Assembly (NCBI GenBank): GCA_025351525.1
Contig: JANXVV010000084.1
Span: 1-10,376 of the forward strand
Reading direction: 5' to 3'
Length of the DNA stretch: 10,376 nt
Source: Humisphaera sp.
Lineage (GTDB): Bacteria; Planctomycetota; Phycisphaerae; Tepidisphaerales; Tepidisphaeraceae
Shown: positions 1 to 8,199 of the stretch, in pieces
Position numbering within the stretch: position 1 is the first letter of the stretch
Layout: every line of letters begins with the position of its first letter
Program-made: the position numbers and the translations under genes
Notes under the pieces: model-generated
What the model saw: the letters and a program-made list of their open reading frames with translations, nothing else
Told to the model about the DNA's origin: nothing
Databases searched by the model: none

Positions 1-197
1 CCGCCGGAGAAGATCAGCATGAAGAGGATCAACCAGATATTGTTTCGGATGACGCGCCACACATCCCCCCCCGACATGGTGGCTGCCGTGCCACCCCCAC
101 CGCCCATCATGGGCACCGAACCATTGGCGGGGGAAATCTGCATCTGGCTCGCCTGACGGGGAAGCCGAATCGCGGTCGTTTGCGGTAACGTCGTCAT
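1..197 (-). CDS. Wzz/Wzc-type polysaccharide chain-length or tyrosine autokinase protein, N-terminus only
   Basis: Partial gene; it runs off the left edge after about 65 codons. The ATG at 197-195 is preceded by a good Shine-Dalgarno sequence (GAGGAGC, complement of 204-210, six bases from the ATG). The visible protein begins MTTLPQTTAIRL, passes through a low-complexity Met/Gly-rich stretch (GGGGG near residues 32-36), then reads SGGDVWRVIRNNIWLILF at about residues 42-59. That last segment looks like the start of a Wzz-family (PF02706) domain: a short cytoplasmic helix followed by the first transmembrane segment. In that family these inner-membrane proteins set polymer length, often fused to a BY-kinase domain that controls export through a Wza partner. 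The neighbours fit this role. Whether a kinase domain follows cannot be seen. It lies 216 bases after the TPR gene and may be read through from it or have its own promoter. Confidence 0.72.
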   Translation of the reverse strand, partial: MTTLPQTTAIRLPRQASQMQISPANGSVPMMGGGGGTAATMSGGDVWRVIRNNIWLILFMLIFSG

Positions 198-284
198 ATA
201 ACTGCTCCTCTATCACTCTTAACGCTCGGACTCAAGCACAAAGCGACTCATTCAGCCTCGGAAATCGAATCATCCGGTTAAATC

Positions 285-298
285 GGGCAAACCTGCCC
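285..298 (-). other. Small perfect hairpin in the 216-base gap before the chain-length gene
   Basis: GGGCA and TGCCC form a perfect 5-bp stem around a 4-base loop. On the minus strand it is followed by GATTTAA, a weak T-run. It could be a weak terminator or a leader structure between the TPR gene and the chain-length gene. The stem is short and the T-run poor, so a function is only a guess. Confidence 0.25.
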
Positions 299-368
299 AA
301 CAGTACCAGATCGAACTCTCAATCTAAATTTTGCAACAAGAAAGTGAACACAATTGTCCGATCATTGG

Positions 369-391
369 GGTGCAGGCTTCCAGCCTGCATC
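369..391. repeat. Intergenic palindrome, GCAGGCT/AGCCTGC type
   Basis: TGCAGGCT (371-378) and AGCCTGCA (382-389) are perfect inverted arms with a 3-base loop, and one wobble and one G-C pair extend the stem to 369-391. It lies 23 bases past the stop codon of the TPR gene. There is no T-tract on either side, so it is a poor intrinsic terminator. On the minus strand the core reads GGCTGGAAGCC, close to the GGCTGGTAGTCC core of the palindrome near 9973-9991, which suggests a dispersed palindromic repeat family rather than a one-off structure. Confidence 0.6.
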
Positions 392-413
392 ACAATAACC
401 CGTTCAAAAAACA

Positions 414-3400
414 CTACGGCTTCACCGCGTCTCCGGTTCCCGAGGTCACTGGGGAAGTGGTGGGGGCATTCATCAGTTGCTTGGCTTTCACCAGCGACTC
501 ATTGAGCGCGGTCTCCATGCGGGCATCGGTGGGCTGACCCTTGTTTTTGCGATCCTCCATCATTTTACGCGCGCGTTCCAACTGTTGCTGTGCTTCGGGA
601 ATCAGGTTCTTCTTTAGATAGGCCACACCCAGATGGTAATAGGTCTCCATCATGGGCTTTCGATCCAGCGAGGCGGTGAGGAAGGTGATTCCTTCATCCA
701 CTTTGTCGTTGCGGGTGAGAACCCAGCCGTGCGTGTCGAGGATATTGGCATCCGGGAAGCCGCGCTTCTGCATCACTTCCATCGCCTTGCGGCTGAAGAC
801 CAGTGCCTTGGCGGGATCCGGCTTTTCCTGGTACTCGGCCCAGATGCACGCCAGATTGTTGAGCGCCACGGTATCTTCGCCGCTGGTGTCCAACAATTTT
901 TCGTAAACGTCGGATGCCTTCTTATATTCACCGGTCAACATATAGACCGACCCGGCGACACCGTATGCGGTTTCCTTTTCGGCGGGCGTGAGCTTCGCCG
1001 AATCGGCCAAGACGCGCTCGATGGTCGCCTCGGCATGGATGTAATCCTTTTTCGAAAAGTAAAGGTAGGTGAGAATGACGCGCCAATGACTGTCGCCCTT
1101 GGCGGCCTCCCTCTCACACCGGGAGATGGCTTCTTCAAGCCCGATCGTGTCGGCGATGCTCTGGATAATCAGCACCGACGCATCATCGCTGCGAAGGCGT
1201 GAGGTGATCTCCAGCGCTTTATCGAAATCGGTGATCGCCTCGACGCGCTTATCGCCCATGTTGGCGTAAGCGGCGGCGCGCATGTGGTAGACCCACCAGG
1301 CGCTCTGCGCAAGTTCGGGGTTTTTCAGCAGATCGTTGCACTCGGCCAGCAATTCGCGGTACTTTTTCAAGCGAGCCAGAATGCTCAGATAATCCTGCAT
1401 CAAAGGCAGCGTCTGCTGGGGTTGCCCCTGTGAAAGTCGGATGGCGTCCCGGATGCTGTCCAGGGCTTTCTCAGGCTGATTGCGGGTGACCCACATCTTC
1501 GAGCGAAGACTGCGCCAATCAGGATCCTTCTCGAACTCCTTCATTTTTTCGGCTTCGGTGATCAACCTTTCCACTTCACCCCAGCGCGGCGTGATGAGTG
1601 TGCCGAGCATCTCGATCAACTTCATGCGGATTTCTTTGTTGCCGGGCTGCAGGATCAGGCACTGACTGATCTCCTGCACCGCGTCTTCGGTCTGGCCGTG
1701 CGCACGCAGCGCTTCTGCCAGGCCCATGCGGGTTTGCAATTGCGTCGTGATACTGGCTTGCGAATTCGCGTCGTTGGTCGTATCGCGGGCGGCGGTTAAA
1801 TCTTTGATGGCATCTTCGATGCTCTCAGGCCCTTTGCGCAGCTTGATCATGCCGCGATAATACAGGGCCGTTTGATTGCGCGGGTCGAGCGCCACCGCTT
1901 TGTTGAGCGTCTCCAGCGCCTCGGGGATTTTCTTTTCCTGCAGAAGTAGAAAGCCTCTGGTCGCCATGAACTGCGAATCATTCGGATTCGCCTGAATCTG
2001 TTTGTCCAGCAACTGATGGGCTTCCGTCAATTTGCCGTCGGCAAGCATGATTTCGAGGAGCTGCTGCTGCACTCGCCGATCAGTAGCGACCGGTTTTAAA
2101 ATCTCCAGGGCTTTGGCGTATTTCTTCTGCGAAGTGAAAAACGCCGCCGCCTTTCGTTCGACCTCGAGCGCGGCGGCATCATTCTTGACCTTCAGGCGCG
2201 ACAGCCCGTCGAGATAGGCCTTTTCCGCCAGATCCGATTTACCGAATCGAAAATAGTAATCGCCCAACAGGATGCTGGGATCTGCGATATCCTTCCACTG
2301 GTCCCTGGCGGCGAATTGCTGCAGCAATTTTTCACCGGCAGGGAAATCATTGGCATAGGTGGCGATATCGGCCAGATAGGCATAGGCGAACCGGTCATCG
2401 GGCCATTTCGCCACAATCGCCGTGAAGGTCTCGCGAGATTGCGCGGCGAAGACTTTGGCCTCCGCCGATTTGGATTTGTTTTCGAGATGCTGCGCCACTT
2501 GCCATTGCGCGGCACCGAACGCCAGCTGCGCGCCCAGCGAATCCGCATTTTGCGTCGCCGTGAGCTTTCGCGACTCCAGGGCTTTGGTCGGATCTCCGTA
2601 ATTCAATTCCCAGGCCGTCCGCTGTTCGGTCAACCACGCATTGCCCGGATTGACGTTCAATCCCGCGTCGATGAATCGCTTGGCCTCCTCCGGCTTCTTC
2701 AACTGATAGTTGCACTCGATCAACCCCCGATACGCCTCGATGTTTTCGCTCTGCTTTTGCAGGGCCATCTGGTATTTGCCCGCCGCTTCTTCATACAGAT
2801 GTTCTTCTTTCAGCACATCCCCGTAGCACAGCCAACTTCTGGCAAACTGCTCGCGGGTCTTGACGAGTTCGCGAGCCACTTCTTCCGCCGCCTTCAATTC
2901 CCCTTTCACCAACGCAAGCCGATACTTGTAGATCAATCCACCGGCTTCATCGTAGTCCTTCACCGCCAGCCGATTGGCATACTTCTCGGCGATATCATAT
3001 TTGCCCTCCTGGAGCGCGGTCCCGAAACGAAGGTCCATGATGCGACCGTTTTCCGGGTCCGCCTTTTCCGCGGCGTCCAGGTGAGTCATCGCGGCGACTT
3101 TGTCATTCTGATTCAGGTAAAATTCGTAGAGGCTCAACTCGCGATCGAGTGGATTCTTGATGGCACCCAATGCCTTCAGGGTCAGGGCGATCACTTTCTC
3201 TTGATTCTTCTCAATTTGAGCCTGGACAATTTGCAGCGAGACATTGTCCGGTTCCTTCACCAACGCTTCTTCCGCGATCTTGGTGGCCAGATCCTTTTTA
3301 TCCTGGCTCATGTAAATCTGCACCAGGGTGCGAACGACATCGACCTCCGAAGGATTGGTTTTTCGAAGTGCCTCATACAACCGGATGGCATCGTCAATCT

Positions 3401-5330
3401 TGCGGGCGGCGATGTAGACGGGGATCTTCGCCCGCATTTCCTGCGGGGTGGTTTCCGGCATGCTCTCGATCACCTTGGCGATGTCCGCCTGCGAAATCGA
3501 GGTGGGTTCGATCAGATACAGCGCCATCTCAAGCTTGGGGGTGTTTCCATCCGTGGGAAACGCCCGCTTGAATTCCCGCAACTGCTCGCGAGCCAGATCA
3601 CCGTCGTGATTGGCGATCAACAGTCGGATCAGCATGACGCGCGCGGGAATGAAACTCGGCACCCCGGTGACAATGTCCCACAACCGTTGCTTGGCCAATC
3701 CGGACTGATTGCTGTCGACGTAGGCGGTGGCCACCAGATATTCCAATTCCCAATCGTGCTCGTTCCGGGCCGTGTGCAACTGCTTCCACAATTCGCGGGC
3801 TTTTTCAAAATCGGGGATCGCCTCGATCGCACCCTTTTGCCCCCCTTTCATCAACGAAATTTTTCCCTTCAGTTTCAACGTCGCGGGGCGCATGTTGGGA
3901 TCCGCCTCGGCTCGTTCCATGACCTTGGCGTAATTATCGTCGACTTCCTTGGCCAGAGCGGTTCGCTGATCGACATCGGAGATCGCCCCGTAGGATTCGA
4001 TCATGTAGTTCGTCAGATCGATGAAGGTCTGGAGCTCGATCAGCAATTTGGACTTGTAGCTGAGAACCCCCTGCTCGCCCGGATCGGTGATCGGTTTCTG
4101 GAGCAACGCAATCGCTTCCGCACGCTTCAGAGGGTCGCTGTGAATGAGCGCGGCCAGCGTGAGGCGGGCGGTTTGATCGTTCGGTTTCAGGGCGCACAAA
4201 TCCCGGAGCACTTTCTCCGCCTGAACCGGGTTTTTGTTTCTCAATAGATACTGGGCGTAGCTCACGTAGACTTCAGTGCAGGCCGGATCGGTGCTGGCAA
4301 CGCCGGCGCGGGCTCCTTCGAGCACGTCTTTCATCTGTTTGACGTACTCCTGCTTGTCGGCCTTGTTTTCGTCATCGGGCGAGTCGCCGATGGCATCGCT
4401 CACGGCGCGAAGCACCTGATAAAATCGCAGGGCCAGCACCGCATTGTCAGGTTGAACGTGCGTGACCTCCAGGAACATGCTATACGCCTGCCGTTCCAGT
4501 TTACCGGCTTCCTTGACGTCACCGCGCGTCCGCAGCTCGCGGGCCTGGCGCACATAGGCATTGCCCAGGTAGTACGGAATGTCGGGATTGATTCTCGCCT
4601 CAATCTGCTTTTTCTGAAGTGCCTTTTGAGCTTCCACCTTTTTCGGACCTTCGCTCAACTGCGCGACGGCGGCAACTTCCGCCTTGTTCGACTCAGAGAA
4701 CTGCATCGCCTTCTCCGTCTCCACTTTCAGCAGCTTGGCGAGTTCCTGGGCATTGTCCTGGATGACGGCCTCGGGCGTCACGATCTCCGCCATCCAACCG
4801 GCAATCACCGAGATGTGAAGGTACGCCTTCGCGCGGGTGTTCAAAGTCGCATTGCGGCTTTTTTCCACTTCATCCTTCGCGTCGTTGGTGGGCAGCTTGA
4901 GAATTTTCAAGGAAATTTCGTGGAGGCGATTGATGGACCGCGGATCGAGGAAAAACTCGACGATCTCGATTTCCGATTGCAGCATTCGCTGCAACGCTTC
5001 GCGATGGGTGGGGTTCGCCTGCAGCACCCCATCCCACACCGCGCGATCCTGCCCGAGAAAGACCCGGTCGGTGCGGGCCAGTTGATGAAGCACATCGCCG
5101 TATTTCACGCGCGCATCGAGGTTCTTCGGATCGGCGACCACGGCGATCTTGTAGTTGGCCTCGGCGTCGACGTAGTTGCCCTCGCGGATGTTTCCTTCCG
5201 CCAGCGCGATGAATTTCTTCGGATCCTTTTTGAACAGGAAGGCTTTGGCGACCGTGATCGAGCCCAGAACGCCGATGATGACCACCAGAATGATACCGAC
5301 CGCTTTGATATTGACGCGACGCTGAGCCAT
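414..5330 (-). CDS. Giant membrane-anchored TPR-repeat protein of an exosortase/EPS locus
   Basis: A 1638-residue protein made almost wholly of tetratricopeptide-like helical repeats, a scaffold fold that binds other proteins. A basic N-terminus (MAQRRVNIK) leads into one hydrophobic segment at about residues 10-31, with no lipobox cysteine, so the repeats probably sit outside the inner membrane on a single anchor. A clear repeat begins at about residue 38 (A..N.REGNYVDAEANY, ending ADP). Others recur to about residue 1600, including LDTHGWVL and YYHLGVAYLKK near residues 1531-1575, typical of TPR proteins in PEP-CTERM/EPS loci. A Thr/Ser/Pro-rich tail closes the protein. The known relative, the PEP-CTERM TPR lipoprotein PrsT, is a lipoprotein and, as I recall, about 900 residues, so this one is much longer and anchored differently. 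The start is supported by AGAGGTGG (complement of 5335-5342). It follows the EpsI-domain gene by 65 bases. The precise function is unknown; scaffolding of the export machinery is an inference. Confidence 0.85.
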   Translation of the reverse strand: MAQRRVNIKAVGIILVVIIGVLGSITVAKAFLFKKDPKKFIALAEGNIREGNYVDAEANYKIAVVADPKNLDARVKYGDVLHQLARTDRVFLGQDRAVWDGVLQANPTHREALQRMLQSEIEIVEFFLDPRSINRLHEISLKILKLPTNDAKDEVEKSRNATLNTRAKAYLHISVIAGWMAEIVTPEAVIQDNAQELAKLLKVETEKAMQFSESNKAEVAAVAQLSEGPKKVEAQKALQKKQIEARINPDIPYYLGNAYVRQARELRTRGDVKEAGKLERQAYSMFLEVTHVQPDNAVLALRFYQVLRAVSDAIGDSPDDENKADKQEYVKQMKDVLEGARAGVASTDPACTEVYVSYAQYLLRNKNPVQAEKVLRDLCALKPNDQTARLTLAALIHSDPLKRAEAIALLQKPITDPGEQGVLSYKSKLLIELQTFIDLTNYMIESYGAISDVDQRTALAKEVDDNYAKVMERAEADPNMRPATLKLKGKISLMKGGQKGAIEAIPDFEKARELWKQLHTARNEHDWELEYLVATAYVDSNQSGLAKQRLWDIVTGVPSFIPARVMLIRLLIANHDGDLAREQLREFKRAFPTDGNTPKLEMALYLIEPTSISQADIAKVIESMPETTPQEMRAKIPVYIAARKIDDAIRLYEALRKTNPSEVDVVRTLVQIYMSQDKKDLATKIAEEALVKEPDNVSLQIVQAQIEKNQEKVIALTLKALGAIKNPLDRELSLYEFYLNQNDKVAAMTHLDAAEKADPENGRIMDLRFGTALQEGKYDIAEKYANRLAVKDYDEAGGLIYKYRLALVKGELKAAEEVARELVKTREQFARSWLCYGDVLKEEHLYEEAAGKYQMALQKQSENIEAYRGLIECNYQLKKPEEAKRFIDAGLNVNPGNAWLTEQRTAWELNYGDPTKALESRKLTATQNADSLGAQLAFGAAQWQVAQHLENKSKSAEAKVFAAQSRETFTAIVAKWPDDRFAYAYLADIATYANDFPAGEKLLQQFAARDQWKDIADPSILLGDYYFRFGKSDLAEKAYLDGLSRLKVKNDAAALEVERKAAAFFTSQKKYAKALEILKPVATDRRVQQQLLEIMLADGKLTEAHQLLDKQIQANPNDSQFMATRGFLLLQEKKIPEALETLNKAVALDPRNQTALYYRGMIKLRKGPESIEDAIKDLTAARDTTNDANSQASITTQLQTRMGLAEALRAHGQTEDAVQEISQCLILQPGNKEIRMKLIEMLGTLITPRWGEVERLITEAEKMKEFEKDPDWRSLRSKMWVTRNQPEKALDSIRDAIRLSQGQPQQTLPLMQDYLSILARLKKYRELLAECNDLLKNPELAQSAWWVYHMRAAAYANMGDKRVEAITDFDKALEITSRLRSDDASVLIIQSIADTIGLEEAISRCEREAAKGDSHWRVILTYLYFSKKDYIHAEATIERVLADSAKLTPAEKETAYGVAGSVYMLTGEYKKASDVYEKLLDTSGEDTVALNNLACIWAEYQEKPDPAKALVFSRKAMEVMQKRGFPDANILDTHGWVLTRNDKVDEGITFLTASLDRKPMMETYYHLGVAYLKKNLIPEAQQQLERARKMMEDRKNKGQPTDARMETALNESLVKAKQLMNAPTTSPVTSGTGDAVKP

Positions 5331-5342
5331 TCAACCACCTCT

Positions 5343-5369
5343 GGGAGCAGCCCCGAAAGGGAGGCTCCC
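5343..5369 (-). promoter_or_regulatory. Intercistronic hairpin abutting the Shine-Dalgarno sequence of the TPR gene
   Basis: GGGAGC (5343-5348) pairs with GCTCCC (5364-5369). After an AG/AG internal loop, a CCC/GGG stem continues inwards and closes on a small GA-rich loop. The structure lies in the 65-base gap after the EpsI-domain gene and ends at the base next to the AGAGGTGG ribosome-binding sequence (complement of 5335-5342). There is no following T-run, so termination is unlikely. An mRNA processing or stability element, or a modulator of translation of the TPR gene, is possible. The structure is visible; the role is inferred. Confidence 0.45.
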
Positions 5370-5395
5370 TTAAATATTAATTTCCAACGCACCGA

Positions 5396-6250
5396 TCAAC
5401 GATTGGGCAAAGCCGCCCAATTTGGAAAGCACTTCTCGATGTCCGGCAACGCGGCGGTGAGGAATTCCTGCATCGCCTCGGCCGATTTCTCGCGATCCAC
5501 ATCCTGAATCATCAATTCGATCTTGGCGTAATAACCGTATTTTTCCCAGAGGTTCTGCAGCGCGATGCGGACGCGCTTCGGGTCGCTGGTATACCCGCCG
5601 TTCACATGAAAAAAGTAGCCCACGTTACGCCTGATTTTTGCCGTGGCGGCCTGATCGTCGAAGCTGATGTAGCGGACATCCAAATTCCCGTCCGGGCTTT
5701 GCTTGTCCTTCAAATCCCAGCGTTCGGTGATGCTTTCCGTCGGTTCATAACCGTCCGCCGTGTAGCAGCGCTCGGGAATGTGGGCCACCGTATCGGCCTT
5801 CCCCGTATAGTACGTCACGGCGAAGTTGATGATCGCGCGATCCAGACGGCCTCTATACTTGTCGCGCAGCTTGGCGAGAATCGTCATCCGCTCGTGATTG
5901 TCTTTCCCCTCGAACGAGGCCACATCCGATTTTTCCACGACGGCGGTGTTGAGATAATACCGCATCACATATTGGTCCGTCGCGAGTTCCTGCTGAATGT
6001 CATCCGTCAATTGATCCTTGGAAACGCAGACCCACGAGCCGAACTTCGTCGGAAAAGTCATGGGGATTGTGTCCAACGAGTGGGCGAGCGGCACGGACAG
6101 TTTTTTAAAGTGCAACTGCATGAACTGCGTGGCGGCGTTCAGCCCCACCGCCGCCAGCAAGAGCACGGCGAAGGCGACCAGAAAACTGGGTTGGCGAAAG
6201 AGGCCAATCGCCGCTTTTTTGAAGATGGCTTTGGGATCTTGAGTGTTCAT
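5396..6250 (-). CDS. Exosortase-associated EpsI-domain protein (DUF3485 type)
   Basis: A 284-residue protein with one N-terminal membrane anchor (about residues 22-41) and an extracytoplasmic domain. It matches the EpsI/DUF3485 (PF11984) pattern: FGSW near 70-73, then a conserved block at about 145-169 reading VTYYTG..ADTVAHIPERCY, with His157, Pro159, Cys162 and Gly167. A later GYFFHVNGGY segment (211-220) is also consistent with the family. EpsI domains are found fused to or next to exosortases in EPS loci; their biochemical activity is not established. Here the protein is separate but translationally coupled: its ATG (6250-6248) overlaps the exosortase TGA in an ATGA, with GGAGG (complement of 6255-6259) four bases upstream, inside the exosortase gene. 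The length is near what I expect for a stand-alone version plus an anchor. Confidence 0.82.
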   Translation of the reverse strand: MNTQDPKAIFKKAAIGLFRQPSFLVAFAVLLLAAVGLNAATQFMQLHFKKLSVPLAHSLDTIPMTFPTKFGSWVCVSKDQLTDDIQQELATDQYVMRYYLNTAVVEKSDVASFEGKDNHERMTILAKLRDKYRGRLDRAIINFAVTYYTGKADTVAHIPERCYTADGYEPTESITERWDLKDKQSPDGNLDVRYISFDDQAATAKIRRNVGYFFHVNGGYTSDPKRVRIALQNLWEKYGYYAKIELMIQDVDREKSAEAMQEFLTAALPDIEKCFPNWAALPNR

Positions 6251-7728
6251 CGTGCCTCCGGCAATTCGGTGATTTTAACGGTGGGATTCAGCGGTTTGAT
6301 CGCGGCGGCGGGTGCCATCGCGACAACCGGGCGCTTGGTCGGAGCGGCCGCATTCGTCGCGACCGGTGCGACGACGCCCGCCCGCGCAGGTACAACGGCG
6401 ACGGCAGGTTTGGCATTCGCGGGAAGCGGTGCCGCACCTGCTGGCCTGGCAACCGCGCCTACCGACGGCTTCAACGCGGCTCGAGGCAGGGCAACCGCGG
6501 CGGAGACGGCGGGCTTCTGGCCTGCCAAAACTCCCGCAGCCGGCACTCCCACCGAACGAGCGACGCCCGGTGTGCCCGCAGTAGACGGCCTTGGAACAAC
6601 CTTCACCGCCGGCATTTTCACCGGAGCGGTTGGCGGCATCCCGGCGACTTTCGCAGACGTCGAGGGTGCGACCGCCCATTTAGCAACGACCTGTGCCGTC
6701 GATGTTTCCGCCAAACCGTTTCGCGGGGTCGTCCATTCCACAGGCTTGGTCGGCGTGAGCACCGACACACGCTTTCGCCGTGCCTCACGCTCATCCACCA
6801 CCTCGACAAACACCACGTCCAGCAACCAGCCCACGAACAGGATCATGAAGAATCCCGGCACGAGCATCACGATCCCGACGAATTGGTGCGCAAACCCTTC
6901 GGACAGTTCCTGACTCCAATAGTGGTCCAGAAATCCCTGTCCGGTCACGCGCATCACGTTACAGAAGATGGCGATGGGAATCGCGGAGAACGTCACGATG
7001 ATTTTCTGCCAGAGCGGCCTTGCCGACAAAAACGCGATTGCCGCCGCCACGGAGATAAACGTCATCAGCGACCGCAACCCCGCGCAGGCCTCGGCGACGT
7101 TCAAGGTTCGCCAGACATTGCCCTTGGCATTGATGATGATCTTCGTGCCGAAGCTGTGCGCCTCGACATTGGTAAGGCTCAAAACATGCACCGCCACCTT
7201 GGCCGCCAGATGCTGCAAAGGGGATGCGACATAGCTATAGACGAGTTCCGGCCAAGGGATGGCGCAGATCAGGAAGACGATCGGGAACCAGGCGATTTTC
7301 ATCACCTGCCAGCCGCATAAAAACGTCACCACCCCAAAGAGGGCGACGATCATCCCAAAGTCTTTGACGAAATCATTCTGACCGGGATAGATGCCGTAGG
7401 CGAAGAGCAGGATGCCAAAAAGCAGGATGCCCAATCCGGTCCAGGCGGTGTAAGTTCGGGTTTCGAGCAGTTCTTCGCGGTGGACGATGAGATAATAAAT
7501 GCCGATCAACGGCACGCAGACCGCATGTCGCCAGTTCGGTTCGCCGTTGATTGGATTGGTCTTCAACCAGAGGCGGAGGAGGTTGAATCGAAACGTCGCC
7601 GCCATCAATACCGCGACGGTCACGATCTTCAACCAAGAAACTGCGCTAAACCCATAGAACATCGCCTCCGGCTCGTTCTCGACGGCCATCAGGGGATTGC
7701 GATAATCGAGCATGGCTTGCTGCGTCAT
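6247..7728 (-). CDS. Exosortase (PEP-CTERM-type sorting enzyme) with a long Ala/Pro-rich C-terminal tail
   Basis: A multi-pass membrane protein of the exosortase/archaeosortase family, with about eight predicted hydrophobic segments across residues 35-310. Numbered from the ATG at 7728, the three family residues are visible: Cys215 in AEACAGLRSL, Arg260 in CNVMRVTG and His281 in GFAHQFVG. The upstream IPWPEL and SPLQHLAAKVAVHVL segments are also typical. Exosortases cleave C-terminal PEP-CTERM-like signals at the inner membrane. Residues from about 312 to 493 form a low-complexity Ala/Pro/Val/Lys-rich extension that is not part of the known catalytic core. The start is uncertain: an in-frame TTG at 7773 would add 15 residues. 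I chose the ATG because it is the conventional codon, but neither start has a strong Shine-Dalgarno sequence. The gene overlaps the EpsI-domain gene by four bases. No PEP-CTERM substrate is encoded in the window, so the substrate is unknown. Confidence 0.88.
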   Translation of the reverse strand: MTQQAMLDYRNPLMAVENEPEAMFYGFSAVSWLKIVTVAVLMAATFRFNLLRLWLKTNPINGEPNWRHAVCVPLIGIYYLIVHREELLETRTYTAWTGLGILLFGILLFAYGIYPGQNDFVKDFGMIVALFGVVTFLCGWQVMKIAWFPIVFLICAIPWPELVYSYVASPLQHLAAKVAVHVLSLTNVEAHSFGTKIIINAKGNVWRTLNVAEACAGLRSLMTFISVAAAIAFLSARPLWQKIIVTFSAIPIAIFCNVMRVTGQGFLDHYWSQELSEGFAHQFVGIVMLVPGFFMILFVGWLLDVVFVEVVDEREARRKRVSVLTPTKPVEWTTPRNGLAETSTAQVVAKWAVAPSTSAKVAGMPPTAPVKMPAVKVVPRPSTAGTPGVARSVGVPAAGVLAGQKPAVSAAVALPRAALKPSVGAVARPAGAAPLPANAKPAVAVVPARAGVVAPVATNAAAPTKRPVVAMAPAAAIKPLNPTVKITELPEAR

Positions 7729-8133
7729 AATCGGAGCTCGCTGTTTCGGTCTAATAAAATCGACACCCACCAACGGCCCGGTGCCCTGTCGGTGACAAAC
7801 TCAACCCCGAATATCTTATATTGACATCGGTTGCAAATCAGTGCGGCTTTTGAATTCAATGCTGCCCGCTGTCGATCGCCGCACCCATCATCTTCACAAA
7901 TGGCGACGGATCGAAGACTCGTAATACGCAGGAACCTGCGGACCGGTTCTATGAAGAATCAGGGGATTTTTAGCATATCCTCACCCGATGCTCCCTGCCC
8001 GGTCACCTTTCGGAGAAGGATATAGTAACAGTTTAGCACGCCTCATAATTCCATGCAAAATTTTGATGATGCAGGTGAACTCGGCGGCAGGGGACCGCCG
8101 CTCTCCAAAGGGGGAAGGGGACCTGAACAAAAC
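7729..8133. other. Gene-free leader region upstream of the exosortase unit
   Basis: About 400 bases with no convincing gene on either strand. This should hold the promoter of the exosortase-EpsI-TPR unit, but I could not find a well-formed -35/-10 pair; the best -10-like element is TATAAG (complement of 7815-7820) without a matching -35. A 14-base palindrome CGCAGGAACCTGCG lies at 7927-7940, and a 6-bp hairpin CGGCGG/CCGCCG at 8082-8100. Short plus-strand reading frames here lack ribosome-binding sites and protein-like composition. Confidence 0.5.
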
Positions 8134-8168
8134 CGGCGGATCGGAAGCTTCTTGCCTCCGATCCGCCG
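8134..8168 (-). terminator. Strong bidirectional intrinsic terminator after the Wza-like gene
   Basis: CGGCGGATCGGA (8134-8145) and TCCGATCCGCCG (8157-8168) are perfect 12-base inverted arms around an 11-base loop, 31 bases past the TAA of the Wza-like gene. On the minus strand the stem is preceded by AAAAA and followed by GGTTTTG; on the plus strand it is followed by TTTTT. It should terminate transcription of the export gene and insulate the exosortase unit from it, so the two are probably separate transcripts. Confidence 0.85.
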
Positions 8169-8199
8169 TTTTTAAATCACGATCTCTGGCTGAACAAAC

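Noticed and set aside
2316..4247. A 643-codon open frame on the plus strand opposite the TPR gene
   Set aside because: It lies entirely antisense to the TPR gene, has no convincing ribosome-binding site, and its composition (rich in His, Arg, Gln, Gly, Phe without domain patterns) is that expected from the complement of a biased coding sequence. The minus-strand frame has clear TPR repeats.
4452..5507. A 351-codon plus-strand frame over the TPR start and the intercistronic gap
   Set aside because: It is antisense to two well-supported genes and shows no recognisable domain, and a long antisense frame is common in GC-biased genes.
7815..7820. A -10-like TATAAG upstream of the exosortase on the minus strand
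   Set aside because: No acceptable -35 element lies 16-18 bases upstream, so it is not called as a promoter.
7830..7847. A possible sigma-54 promoter upstream of the exosortase (CCGCAC then TTGCA on the minus strand)
   Set aside because: The spacing between the GC elements is one base short and the first element lacks the TG of TGGCAC. Sigma-54 promoters tolerate spacing changes poorly.
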